Assembly: GCF_000269985.1 (NCBI RefSeq)
Contig: NC_016109.1
Coordinates: forward strand, 5,270,001-5,334,000
Length of the DNA stretch: 64,000 bases
Source of the DNA: Kitasatospora setae KM-6054
Lineage (GTDB): Bacteria > Actinomycetota > Actinomycetes > Streptomycetales > Streptomycetaceae
Direction: 5' to 3'
In this document: piece after piece, positions 23,971-32,317 of the stretch
Numbering within the stretch: the first letter of the stretch is position 1
Layout of the letters: each line of letters starts with the position of its first letter
Notes under the pieces: generated by a model
The model's input: the letters and a program-made list of their open reading frames with translations, nothing else
Told to the model about the DNA's origin: nothing
Database searches by the model: none
Position numbers and translations under genes: made by a program

Positions 23971-24054
23971 TCCACCCGATCAGGTCCGCCCGCCCCCGCC
24001 TTGACCGGGCCGACGCGCGTCCGGGCCCGGGGGACTCGCCCGTACGATGGAGCC

Positions 24055-25029
24055 ATGTCGACCACCGCTCAGCGCCGTGTCCTGCTCGCCGCCCCCCGGG
24101 GCTACTGCGCGGGCGTCGACCGCGCCGTGATCGCCGTGGAGAAGGCCCTGGAGCAGTACGGGGCACCGATCTACGTCCGCAAAGAGATCGTCCACAACAA
24201 GTACGTCGTGCAGACCCTGGAGAAGCAGGGCGCGATCTTCGTCGACGAGACGGAGGAGGTGCCCCGGGGCTCGATCGTGGTGTTCTCCGCCCACGGCGTC
24301 GCCCCGTCCGTGCACGACGAGGCCGAGGCCGGCAAGCTCGCCACCATCGACGCCACCTGCCCGCTGGTCACCAAGGTGCACAAGGAGGCCCGCCGGTTCG
24401 CCGACGAGGACTACGACATCCTGCTGATCGGCCACGAGGGCCACGAGGAGGTCGTCGGCACCATGGGCGAGGCCCCCGAGCGGATCCACCTGGTGGACGG
24501 CGCCGAGGACGTCGCCAACGTCAAGGTCCGCGACGAGTCCAAGCTGGTCTGGCTCTCCCAGACCACCCTCTCGGTGGACGAGACCATGGAGACCGTCGGC
24601 GCCCTCAAGCAGCGCTTCCCGCTGCTGGTCTCCCCGCCCAGCGACGACATCTGCTACGCCACCCAGAACCGCCAGGTCGCGGTCAAGCAGCTCGCCCCCG
24701 AGGCCGACCTGCTGATCGTGGTCGGCTCCAAGAACTCCTCCAACTCGGTCCGGCTGGTCGAGGTCGGCCTGGAGTACGGCGCCAAGGCCGCCCACCTGGT
24801 CGACTTCGCCGAGGAGATCGACCCGGCCTGGCTGGAGGGCGTCGGCACGGTCGGCCTGACCAGCGGCGCCTCGGTGCCGGAGATCCTGGTCGACGGCGTG
24901 CTCGACCTGCTCGCCTCGCACGGCTTCGAGGACGTCCGGATCGTCAAGACCGCCGAGGAGCACCTCACCTTCTCGCTCCCCAAGGAGCTCCGCCGCGACC
25001 TGCGCGCCGAGGCCGCCGGCAAGCTCTGA
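24055..25029 (+). CDS. ispH: 4-hydroxy-3-methylbut-2-enyl diphosphate reductase IspH (LytB)
   Basis: The 324-residue iron-sulfur enzyme catalyses the last step of the MEP isoprenoid pathway, making IPP and DMAPP from HMBPP. Cluster cysteines are Cys18 in RGYCAGV, Cys102 in DATCPLV and Cys200 in DICYATQNRQ. Other conserved parts are VRKEIVHNKYVVQ, FSAHGVAPSVH, IGHEGHEEVVGTMGE and GLTSGASVPE. The ATG at 24055 fits the family N-terminus. TACGAT lies at 24043-24048, six bases before the start, so the transcript may be leaderless, although GGAG also lies very close. The frame runs open far upstream, but that part is a shadow of genes on the other strand. Confidence 0.97.
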   Translation: MSTTAQRRVLLAAPRGYCAGVDRAVIAVEKALEQYGAPIYVRKEIVHNKYVVQTLEKQGAIFVDETEEVPRGSIVVFSAHGVAPSVHDEAEAGKLATIDATCPLVTKVHKEARRFADEDYDILLIGHEGHEEVVGTMGEAPERIHLVDGAEDVANVKVRDESKLVWLSQTTLSVDETMETVGALKQRFPLLVSPPSDDICYATQNRQVAVKQLAPEADLLIVVGSKNSSNSVRLVEVGLEYGAKAAHLVDFAEEIDPAWLEGVGTVGLTSGASVPEILVDGVLDLLASHGFEDVRIVKTAEEHLTFSLPKELRRDLRAEAAGKL

Positions 25030-25170
25030 CCGGCCCGCCGCACCCGCCGCCGGTGCCCGCCCCCGGGCACCGGCCGCCGGAACGGCTGCGCCCGCCGCCG
25101 TCCGCCCGTACGTTGGTCCGAAGGGCCGGCGGGCAGCGGACGCCCCCGGCGGGTACGGGAGGCGACGGCA

Positions 25171-25914
25171 GTGACGACGGTCTTCGGCGTGGACATCGGC
25201 GGCTCGGGCATCAAGGGCGCACCGGTCGACCTGGACAAGGGCGTGCTCGCCCGGGAACGGCACAAGGTACTCACCCCGCACCCGTCCGGGCCGGACGCGG
25301 TCGTCGAGGCGGTCTGCGAGGTCGTCCGGCACTTCGACCACCGCGGGCCGGTCGGACTGACCTTCCCCGGCGTGGTCGTCGACGGGCGCACCATGACCGC
25401 CGCCAACGTCGACAAGGGCTGGATCGGCCTGGACGCCGCCGCCCGCTTCAGCGAGGCCCTCGGCCTGCCCGCCACCGTCCTCAACGACGCCGACGCGGCC
25501 GGCCTCGCCGAGACCACCCACGGCGCCGCCCGCGACCGCCGCGGCGTCGTCCTGGTCCTCACCTTCGGCACCGGCATCGGCAGCGCGCTGTTCAGCGACG
25601 GCGTGCTCGTCCCCAACACCGAGCTCGGCCACCTCGAACTGCGCGGCAAGGACGCCGAGCGCCGCGCCTCCTCCGCCGCCCGGGAACGCCACGACCTCAG
25701 CTGGCCGCAGTGGGCCGAGCGGGTCGACGAGTACCTCGACCTGGTCGAGATGCTGTTCTCCCCGCACCTGGTCGTCATCGGCGGCGGCGTCAGCCGTAAG
25801 CACGAGAAGTTCCTGCCGCTGCTCAAGGACCGCCGCGCCGAGGTCGTCCCCGCCGAACTGCGCAACGACGCGGGCATCGTCGGCGCGGCGATGGCCGCGA
25901 GCCGCCGGGGCTGA
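25171..25914 (+). CDS. ppgK: Polyphosphate glucokinase (ROK family)
   Basis: The 247-residue kinase phosphorylates glucose with inorganic polyphosphate, and in many actinobacteria also with ATP. The phosphate-binding loop is FGVDIGGSGIKGAPVD near the N-terminus. Other family motifs are LTFPGVVVDG, LNDADAAGLAE with the catalytic Asp, LTFGTGIGSALF, and PHLVVIGGGVS. The GTG start has GGGAGG about eight bases upstream. It follows ispH by 141 bases, as I recall for the S. coelicolor locus. A GCCCGGGC hairpin follows its stop codon. Confidence 0.93.
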   Translation: MTTVFGVDIGGSGIKGAPVDLDKGVLARERHKVLTPHPSGPDAVVEAVCEVVRHFDHRGPVGLTFPGVVVDGRTMTAANVDKGWIGLDAAARFSEALGLPATVLNDADAAGLAETTHGAARDRRGVVLVLTFGTGIGSALFSDGVLVPNTELGHLELRGKDAERRASSAARERHDLSWPQWAERVDEYLDLVEMLFSPHLVVIGGGVSRKHEKFLPLLKDRRAEVVPAELRNDAGIVGAAMAASRRG

Positions 25915-25926
25915 CCGCCCGGCCCC

Positions 25927-25946
25927 GCCCGGGCTGACGCCCGGGC
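25927..25946. terminator. Short terminator-like hairpin after ppgK
   Basis: GCCCGGGC occurs twice (25927-25934 and 25939-25946) around TGAC and can form an 8-bp stem between convergent genes. Confidence 0.5.
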
Positions 25947-26001
25947 CGCTGCCGGCCCCGGCCCGCCGGAGCCGACCCGCGCGTGCCGGCCGCTGCCGGG
26001 C

Positions 26002-26622
26002 TCAGCCCGCCAGGCGGGCCCGGCGGTGGCGGCGCTGCGCGACGTAGCGCGCGGTGACGATCGCGGCGGCCAGGGCGGTGCCGGCGAACAGCCAGCCCGC
26101 CCGCAGCGCCAGCCCGCCGGCCAGCGCCACCACCTCGCCGGTCACGCCCTGCGACGGGCCGGGCTGCAGCAGCACCAGCGCCGCCGCGAACGCGATCGGC
26201 CCGCAGATCGGCGCCGCCGCCAGGTCCGAGTACCGCACCCGCACGGCCAGCTGGAAGCACACCACCAGATAGCCGAGCCCGAACAGCACCCCGAGCCCGC
26301 CGAACAGCAGCCGGTCGACCCCGGCGAACGCCAGCGCCCCGGCGGCCGCCGCGACCCCGGTGCCCACCGCCGTCAGCCGGGCCGGCCGCCCGCTCCCGCT
26401 CCCGGTTCCACCCCCGGTGCCGCCCCCGCCGCGCCGCTGCCGCGCCGCCAGCACCCGCTGCAGCGCGCGCTTCAACGCCGGCGGACCGGTCCGGGCGCCG
26501 GACGCCGACCGCAACCGCGACTCGGGGGGCCCGCTCTGCCCCGGAACGGCGGCCTCGCCGGCGCCGCGCCCGGGCGGTCGCCTTCTCGGCCCTGGCGGCT
26601 GGGTACGGATGCTCTGCTCCAC
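26002..26622 (-). CDS. DUF6542-like membrane protein
   Basis: The 206-residue protein has an Arg/Pro/Gly-rich cytoplasmic N-terminus (about residues 1-85). About four hydrophobic helices follow (ARLTAVGTGVAAAAGALAFA, GGLGVLFGLGYLVVCFQLAV, PICGPIAFAAALVLL and AGWLFAGTALAAAIVTA). A basic tail ends it. This matches small actinobacterial membrane proteins annotated DUF6542; the function is unknown. The GTG at 26622 is chosen because a minus-strand TACGTT lies at 26629-26634, exactly six bases before it, which suggests a leaderless message. An ATG eight codons upstream is the alternative. It converges on ppgK and diverges from ychF. Confidence 0.7.
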   Translation of the reverse strand: MEQSIRTQPPGPRRRPPGRGAGEAAVPGQSGPPESRLRSASGARTGPPALKRALQRVLAARQRRGGGGTGGGTGSGSGRPARLTAVGTGVAAAAGALAFAGVDRLLFGGLGVLFGLGYLVVCFQLAVRVRYSDLAAAPICGPIAFAAALVLLQPGPSQGVTGEVVALAGGLALRAGWLFAGTALAAAIVTARYVAQRRHRRARLAG

Positions 26623-26802
26623 CCGACCAACGTACGGTCTGATCATCGACACCGTGTGTAATTCCCGCGCGCCAATTGTCCGTGTCCGGCCGGTGCGCGC
26701 CCCCACCGCGCTTCCGACCTCCCCCCGCGCGCCCCGTAGACTGGGGGATCGGCCCGCACCGGGCCCACTCGACGCCCTCCAAGCCCCGGGACACCACTCT
26801 CC

Positions 26803-27876
26803 ATGTCGCTCACGATCGGAATCGTCGGCCTGCCGAACGTCGGCAAGTCGACCCTGTTCAACGCCCTGACCAAGAACGACGTGCTGGCGGCCAACTACCC
26901 GTTCGCCACCATCGAGCCGAACGTCGGCGTCGTCGGGGTCCCCGACCCGCGGCTGGAGAAGCTCGCCGAGATCTTCGGCTCGCAGCGCATCCTCCCGGCC
27001 ACCGTCGACTTCGTCGACATCGCCGGCATCGTCCGCGGCGCCAGCGAGGGCGAGGGCCTCGGCAACAAGTTCCTCGCCAACATCCGCGAGGCCAACGCGA
27101 TCTGCCAGGTGGTCCGGGCCTTCACCGACCCCGACGTGGTGCACGTCGACGGCAAGGTCTCGCCCAAGGACGACATCGAGACCATCCACACCGAGCTGAT
27201 CCTCGCCGACCTGCAGACCATCGAGAAGGCGCTGCCCCGGCTCCAGAAGGAGGCCCGGCTCAAGAAGGAGACCGCGCCGGTCCTCGCCGCCGCCGAGGCC
27301 GCCCAGGCCGTCCTGGAGACCGGCAAGACCCTCTTCGAGGCCGGCTTCGACACCACCGCCGTCCGCGACCTGCACCTGATGACCTCGAAGCCGTTCCTCT
27401 ACGTCTTCAACGTCGACGAGGACGCCCTCTCCGACGAGGACTTCAAGGACGCCCAGCGCGCCCTGGTCGCCCCCGCCGAGGCCATTTTCCTCAACGCCAA
27501 GATCGAGTCCGAGCTGATCGAGCTCGACGACGCCGAAGCCCTCGAACTCCTCCAGTCCATGGGCCAGGACGAGCCCGGCCTCGCCACCCTCGCCCGCGTC
27601 GGCTTCGCCACCCTCGGCCTGCAGACCTACCTCACCGCCGGCCCCAAGGAAACCCGCGCCTGGACCATCCGCAAGGGCGCCACCGCCCCCGAGGCCGCCG
27701 GTGTCATCCACACCGACTTCCAGAAGGGCTTCATCAAGGCCGAGGTCACCTCCTTCGACGACCTCGTCGCCACCGGCTCCGTCGCCGAGGCCCGCGCCAA
27801 GGGCAAGGCCCGCATCGAGGGCAAGGAGTACGTCATGCAGGACGGCGACGTCGTGGAGTTCCGCTTCAACGTCTGA
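26803..27876 (+). CDS. ychF: Redox-regulated ATPase YchF (Obg-like)
   Basis: The 357-residue protein is the universally conserved Obg-family ATPase YchF, which binds ribosomes and dampens the oxidative stress response in E. coli. G1 is GLPNVGKST (residues 9-17) and G3 lies in DFVDIAGIVRGASEGEG. The specificity loop reads FNVDE instead of NKxD, the change that makes YchF prefer ATP. A helical insertion follows, and the TGS domain is near the C-terminus (LTAGPKETRAWTI, then GVIHTDFQKGFIKAEV). It ends at the left border of the DUF2075 island. Confidence 0.97.
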   Translation: MSLTIGIVGLPNVGKSTLFNALTKNDVLAANYPFATIEPNVGVVGVPDPRLEKLAEIFGSQRILPATVDFVDIAGIVRGASEGEGLGNKFLANIREANAICQVVRAFTDPDVVHVDGKVSPKDDIETIHTELILADLQTIEKALPRLQKEARLKKETAPVLAAAEAAQAVLETGKTLFEAGFDTTAVRDLHLMTSKPFLYVFNVDEDALSDEDFKDAQRALVAPAEAIFLNAKIESELIELDDAEALELLQSMGQDEPGLATLARVGFATLGLQTYLTAGPKETRAWTIRKGATAPEAAGVIHTDFQKGFIKAEVTSFDDLVATGSVAEARAKGKARIEGKEYVMQDGDVVEFRFNV

Positions 27877-27909
27877 CCCCGCCTCCGCCGGAGGGGCGGA
27901 CTTGCCCCG

Positions 27910-27983
27910 GACGCTGTCGGTTGATTCCGGACAGCGTCTGACGTTGGCCTTCGAGACCTGGTAGTGGTCCTGGAGGCCAACGT
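27910..27983. terminator. Two consecutive hairpins between ychF and the DUF2075 island
   Basis: The first hairpin has 9-bp arms (27910-27918 and 27930-27938). The second has 10-bp arms (27941-27950 and 27974-27983) with extra GACC/GGTC pairing inside. They separate convergent genes. The remaining 139 bases to 28123 show no supported gene. Confidence 0.6.
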
Positions 27984-28122
27984 TGCCGTCTGGGGCGGGT
28001 GCGGGTGTGGGTGGGTTCGCGGGAGCCGGGAGAGGTTCCGGCGGAGGCGGTGCGGGCCCGGACCGCCTCCACCCGCGTGTCGTCCGGGGCACGCGAGCTG
28101 TCCGTGCCGGAGCTGGTGGAGG

Positions 28123-30003
28123 TCACAGCACGGCAGGGGTCGTGAGCGCGCCGGTGAGCTCACGCAGCTTCTCGCGGGTCTCGGCGTCGGTCGAGTACAC
28201 CACTGTGCCGATCATGCCTCGGGTCAGCAGCACCTTGTAGGTGTGGCGGATCAGCCGCCGCACGTCGGCGTCCGAAGTCGAGGATTTGAAGGCCGGGTCC
28301 TTGGACGCCTTCCGGTCGGTGACCCAGCGGTCCCCGCGCCAGAGCAGGTCGGGGCCGAGGATGACGCCGCTCCAGTCGTACTCGAACCCCTGGGCGGTGT
28401 ACACGCAGCCAACCTGCCCGAATCCCGCCGGATCGGTCGCCCAGAGCGCGGCCGGCGGGGCACCGCCGACGGATCGGTCCCCGTAGACGTTCCACGGGCG
28501 CTGCCAGTCGCCGATGACGACATCCGCAGGAAGCTCCCCGTCCGCGGGCACCTCCTTCGTCCATTTCCAGCAGTAACCGGCCGACATGCGCGCGCTGTAG
28601 CCCTGGGCCCGCCGCTCGGCGAGGAAGCCTTCCAGTTCCTGCGGGGTGGACGCGAAGACGAGCTGCATTTTCCCATCGGCCTCCCAGACGTCGCCGCCGC
28701 CCGGCTCGAGTTCCAGCAGCCGCAGGACCCATCGCAGGTACGCGTCGCTCCCGCCGCACCGGAACTGGCTGTCGAGGGGTACCACCCGGCAGGTGAGCCC
28801 CTTCGCGGCCGCGGCGGCCTCGATCTCGGCGACCGTCCCCATCTCCCCGGGGCGGACCACTTGGTGCTCGTCCAGGAGGAACACCGGTACGCGCGCCGCG
28901 TCGATCAACTCCTCGACCTGGGCCTTGCCGGAGCGGTTGGCCGCGGACGTGAAGCGGTTGGCCGAGGTCTCCCGCATACGGTGGGCCTCGTCGCAGAGCA
29001 GGACGTCGAGGCCGTTGCGTTCGGCGGTCATGAAGCTGTTGAAGTACTTGAAGAGGTCCCGTACTTCGGGCTTCCGACGACCGGCGACCTTTCGCATCGT
29101 GGTGGTGAAGGAGCTGGAACCCGTCGCGTGCAGGGCGGTGAGCCCCTGCCGGTACATCTCACCGAGGATCGAGAGCGCGATGACGCTCTTGCCGGTTCCC
29201 GGCCCGCCCGTGACGACCACGACCTCCTTGTGGTCGGACTGCCGGGAGCGGTGGAGGGCGTTGAGCACTGTGCGGTAGGCGACCTTCTGTTGGTCCAGCA
29301 GTACGAACTGTTCGCGCTCCCGGACTTCCCGCGCGGCCACCGCCATCAACTGCTTGGACGGCCCGACCTTCCCATGGACGAGTTCGTCCGCTGCGGCGGC
29401 GCCCGCCCCGGGCCCCAGCCGGGCCCGCAGGTAGTCGAGGAACTCGCCGCGCCGGCCGCCGGTGAAGAGCGACCCGTACCGGTCCTGGTGGGTCTCGTAG
29501 AGCCCGCCGACCCCGAACTCGGTGGCGTTGTGCAGATAGGCGACCCCGTGCAGGCTCTCGGGGCGCTCGGCCAGCACGCTGTTGAACGAGACCAGGTACT
29601 CGCAGTATCCGCGTACCTGGTCGACCGGGTTGAGTACTGCGCGCCCGTACGCGTCGACGTGGCACAGCGACGGGTCCTCGTCGTCGGGCTCGGCGCTGCT
29701 CCACTGCTTGAGTTCCACGACCACGTACGACGGCTGGCCGGTCTCGGGATGGATCCCGGCCAGCACGGCGTCCGCCCGCCTGCTGTTCAGCGGCAGGTCG
29801 TACTCGATGAGCACTTCCACTTGGCCGAGCCCGGCGTCGTTGAGTGCGCCGACCAGCACGGGGATGCTGCGTTCCCAGGAACGGACCTCGGAAGCACTGG
29901 GCCGGTGCCTGTGTGCGTGGACGAACTGCTCGGTGAGTCGGAAGAACAGCGCGCCGGACAGGCATTCGGCGGCGACCGTGGCAGCGGAGTCACGGAAAAG
30001 CAA
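28123..30003 (-). CDS. DUF2075 nuclease-helicase, copy 1
   Basis: The 626-residue protein has two parts. The N-terminal part (about 1-200) looks like a PD-(D/E)xK nuclease: RRADAVLAG with Asp78, then YVVVELKQW with Glu97 and Lys99. The second part is a superfamily 1-type helicase/ATPase of the DUF2075 (Schlafen-related) group. Walker A is GGPGTGKS (266-273) and the box II motif DEAH (338-341). Later motifs include VYTAQGFEYDW and VLLTRGMIGTVVY. The start is a TTG at 30003, aligned with the GTG start of copy 2 in a shared leader. Nuclease-helicase fusions of this build include the staphylococcal phage immunity protein Nhi, so defence is likely but not shown. Copy 2 is 110 bases upstream. Confidence 0.82.
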   Translation of the reverse strand: MLFRDSAATVAAECLSGALFFRLTEQFVHAHRHRPSASEVRSWERSIPVLVGALNDAGLGQVEVLIEYDLPLNSRRADAVLAGIHPETGQPSYVVVELKQWSSAEPDDEDPSLCHVDAYGRAVLNPVDQVRGYCEYLVSFNSVLAERPESLHGVAYLHNATEFGVGGLYETHQDRYGSLFTGGRRGEFLDYLRARLGPGAGAAAADELVHGKVGPSKQLMAVAAREVREREQFVLLDQQKVAYRTVLNALHRSRQSDHKEVVVVTGGPGTGKSVIALSILGEMYRQGLTALHATGSSSFTTTMRKVAGRRKPEVRDLFKYFNSFMTAERNGLDVLLCDEAHRMRETSANRFTSAANRSGKAQVEELIDAARVPVFLLDEHQVVRPGEMGTVAEIEAAAAAKGLTCRVVPLDSQFRCGGSDAYLRWVLRLLELEPGGGDVWEADGKMQLVFASTPQELEGFLAERRAQGYSARMSAGYCWKWTKEVPADGELPADVVIGDWQRPWNVYGDRSVGGAPPAALWATDPAGFGQVGCVYTAQGFEYDWSGVILGPDLLWRGDRWVTDRKASKDPAFKSSTSDADVRRLIRHTYKVLLTRGMIGTVVYSTDAETREKLRELTGALTTPAVL

Positions 30004-30095
30004 GGAAAGCCCCCGGGCAGCACGAAGGAACTCGTGCGGGTGGGGGCGTGTCCTTCGTTGCTCCGCCAGGCGGAGCGGAAGCCCGGCGGGCCGCA
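30004..30095 (-). promoter_or_regulatory. Conserved structured leader of DUF2075 copy 1
   Basis: Reading the minus strand, 19 bases (TGCGGCCCGCCGGGCTTCC) are followed by a 7-bp hairpin (30060-30076, GCTCCGC-CTG-GCGGAGC). Then come CGAAGGACA and GCCCCCACCCGCACGAG, a second short hairpin, a G-run and the start codon. The same elements precede copy 2 with compensatory changes in the first hairpin. Confidence 0.65.
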
Positions 30096-30112
30096 GCTAT
30101 GACCTGCCAAGG

Positions 30113-32152
30113 CTACCGCTGGTGCTCGCGGTAGGCGGGCGGTAGTTGGGGGCCTTCCGCAGTGAGTTTCGGGCGGCTGTGCCTGTAGTCCTGCAGGCCG
30201 ATGGTGCCCGTGATGAGATTCCGCAGCGCCGACTGGGTCTCGGGGTCGACCGCGTAGACGACGGTGCCGACGACACCGCGGGTGAGGAGTACGTGATAGG
30301 CGTTGCGCACGCACCTGCGGACGATGTCGTCAGGGATCGTCCGGTTGAACGCGGGGTCACACGAAGCGCTCCGGTTGACCGTGAACCTGCCATCCCGGAA
30401 CAGCAGGTCGGGTCCGATGATGACGCCGTTCCAGTCGTACTCGAAGGTCTGTGCCGTGTAGACGCAGCCGACCTGATCGATGCCCCGGGGGTCGGTCGAC
30501 CACAGGGAAGCCGTGGGCGCGTTCGGCACGCTGTGAGTGGGTTTCACGTTCCAGGGGAGGTGCCAGTCTCCGATGCGGACGTCGTCGACGAGCAGACCCC
30601 GCTCGGGGTTGCTCCATTTCCAGCAGAAGCCCGCCGTCATCCGCGCGGTGAATCCCTCGTGGCCGCATGCCCGGATGAACTCCTCCAACTCCGCCGGGGA
30701 GTCCGCCAGCAGCAGTTCCATCCGGCCGTCCGGGCGCCAGACGACCGGATCGGAGACGCCCAGTCCCAGCAACTGCTGCACCCATGCCTGGTACCGCTTG
30801 CTGCCACCGGCCCGGAACGTGCCTTCGAGGTCGATGACCTCCACTTGGTGGCCGAGGCCCTCCGCGAGATTCCTGAGGTAGCCGGCGGTGCCCACCTCGT
30901 CGGGGCGGATCGACTGGTGGTCGTCGAGGAGGAAGACCGGAACCCGGGCGGCCCTGAGCAGTTCGGCCGCCTGGGGGCGGTCGTCGTCCCGGAGTTCCTT
31001 CGGAGTGTTGCGGTGCGTCGAAGTGCGGCGCATGCGGTGGGCCTCGTCGCAGATGAGGGTGCCGATGCTGTCCGGCGCGCTACGGGTGAAGCTGTTGAAG
31101 TACTGGTAGATCCATTTCGCCGACCGCTTCTTGTCGCCCGTGTGCCGTGGCCTCGCCGAACTGTGCATGATCTCGCGCAGCGTCTCCGTGTACGCGCGGG
31201 ATCCGCTCGCGAGTACGGCCTCGTGGTTCCTGCCGCCGAGCGCACGCTGGAGCTCCAAGGCGACAGCACTCTTCCCGCTGCCCGGGCCGCCCCGGAGGAT
31301 GAAGACCCGCTTGCGCTGCCCTGGTGTGTCGTCTGCGGCGAACAGCCCCACGTTCAGCGCGCCGTTGGGGTTCGTCCGCTCCAGGTGCCGAACGATTCGG
31401 TCGACCGCCATGTGCTGCTCGTCCAGGAGCACCAGACCACCGCCGACCACAGACCGTTGCCGGGCCACATCGGTCACCTTGAGCAGCGGATTCTGCCTGG
31501 ATCTCGCCAGCGCGGTCGCGGCCTCCTGTCCGGAGGCGGGGCCGAACAGCGAGGTGAGGACCCGGCGGAACCGGTCCAGGTCGTCGAGGGTGTACAGCGC
31601 TCCGTAGTCGTTCTCCGGCAGATCGAACAGCGCCTCGACATCAGGGTCCCGGGCGTTGTGCAGCAGTGCCACTCCGTGCAGGCTGCCGTCGTGCTCCCGC
31701 AGGTGGGAGATGTAGCGGATCATGTACTCGCAGTAGCGCTGGATCTGGCGCACCGGATGGAGTTTGTTCTTGCCGTTCCCGAAGCCGAGGTCGACGGCAA
31801 TCGGACAGCGGGGATCGACCACGGCATGGCGGGCCTGCTTGAGCTCGATCGCGAGGTAGGAGTCGGCGCCGGTGCCTGGGTGTCGGCCGCAGAGCACCAG
31901 GTCGACCGCCGAGTTGGTGTGCGGCAGATCCACCTCGATCTGGACCACCACCTCGTCGAGGCCGCAGGCGAGCAGGGCTTCGACGACGACGGGAATGCTG
32001 TTGTTCCAGGCGTTGATGTCACCGTTCCCCGCCGGCCGTTCATGGACTGCGGAGTGCCGTTCCGCCAACTGCTCGGTGAGCAGGCGTCGCCCGGATCCTT
32101 CCGGAACGGTGATCAGCCGGCCGAGTTCGGCCGCGGAAAGTTGCAGGAGCAC
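30113..32152 (-). CDS. DUF2075 nuclease-helicase, copy 2
   Basis: This 679-residue paralogue of the downstream gene has the same two-part build. The nuclease-like part has NSAVDLVLCG with Asp84 and YLAIELKQ with Glu103 and Lys105. The helicase has Walker A GGPGSGKS (287-294), DEAH (368-371), FLLDDHQSIRP, VYTAQTFEYDW and VLLTRGVVGTVVY. The GTG at 32152 is chosen over one six codons upstream because it aligns with the TTG start of copy 1, and both N-termini then read ML.. followed by SAA. Fourteen of its first 60 codons end in A or T, against one of 60 in ychF, which points to acquisition from elsewhere. Its role is inferred to be defence or nucleic acid processing. Confidence 0.82.
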   Translation of the reverse strand: MLLQLSAAELGRLITVPEGSGRRLLTEQLAERHSAVHERPAGNGDINAWNNSIPVVVEALLACGLDEVVVQIEVDLPHTNSAVDLVLCGRHPGTGADSYLAIELKQARHAVVDPRCPIAVDLGFGNGKNKLHPVRQIQRYCEYMIRYISHLREHDGSLHGVALLHNARDPDVEALFDLPENDYGALYTLDDLDRFRRVLTSLFGPASGQEAATALARSRQNPLLKVTDVARQRSVVGGGLVLLDEQHMAVDRIVRHLERTNPNGALNVGLFAADDTPGQRKRVFILRGGPGSGKSAVALELQRALGGRNHEAVLASGSRAYTETLREIMHSSARPRHTGDKKRSAKWIYQYFNSFTRSAPDSIGTLICDEAHRMRRTSTHRNTPKELRDDDRPQAAELLRAARVPVFLLDDHQSIRPDEVGTAGYLRNLAEGLGHQVEVIDLEGTFRAGGSKRYQAWVQQLLGLGVSDPVVWRPDGRMELLLADSPAELEEFIRACGHEGFTARMTAGFCWKWSNPERGLLVDDVRIGDWHLPWNVKPTHSVPNAPTASLWSTDPRGIDQVGCVYTAQTFEYDWNGVIIGPDLLFRDGRFTVNRSASCDPAFNRTIPDDIVRRCVRNAYHVLLTRGVVGTVVYAVDPETQSALRNLITGTIGLQDYRHSRPKLTAEGPQLPPAYREHQR

Positions 32153-32242
32153 GGAGATCCCCAGGCGCACGATGGACTCGTGCGGGTGGGGGCATGTCCT
32201 TCGACGTCCCGCTGAGCGGGACAGGAAGCCCGGCGGGCCGCA
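32153..32242 (-). promoter_or_regulatory. Conserved structured leader of DUF2075 copy 2
   Basis: The same 19-base block and GCCCCCACCCGCACGAG block occur here as in the copy 1 leader. The hairpin between them is GTCCCGC-TCA-GCGGGAC (32206-32222). Two stem pairs are swapped relative to copy 1 (C-G to T-A and T-A to C-G), which keeps the pairing. Identity ends at the start codon. Confidence 0.65.
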
Positions 32243-32283
32243 AATGACGTTCCGTAGATTAACCCGTGGGCCGAACGGGGAAA

Positions 32284-32307
32284 GGGCGGGCCCCGAAAGG
32301 CCCGCCC
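32284..32307 (-). terminator. Intrinsic terminator of the 42-residue peptide gene
   Basis: A 9-bp stem (32284-32292 with 32299-32307) has a 6-base loop. On the minus strand it is followed by TTT. It lies 10 bases after the stop codon. Confidence 0.8.
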
Positions 32308-32317
32308 GGCGCCCGGC

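Noticed and set aside
19954..24054. Very long plus-strand open frame running into ispH
   Set aside because: It is rich in Arg, Gln, His and Pro with LPALPALP repeats from the minisatellite and lies antisense to xseA, the sigma gene and the permease. Only the ispH part is real.
26623..28092. Open frame extending the DUF6542 gene upstream across ychF
   Set aside because: The extra part is antisense to ychF. A promoter-spaced GTG at 26622 explains the real start.
28123..32242. CRISPR-like or retron-like non-coding RNA for the repeated leader blocks
   Set aside because: There are only two copies 2.1 kb apart, each tied to a start codon, with no spacer array, reverse transcriptase or Cas gene in the window.
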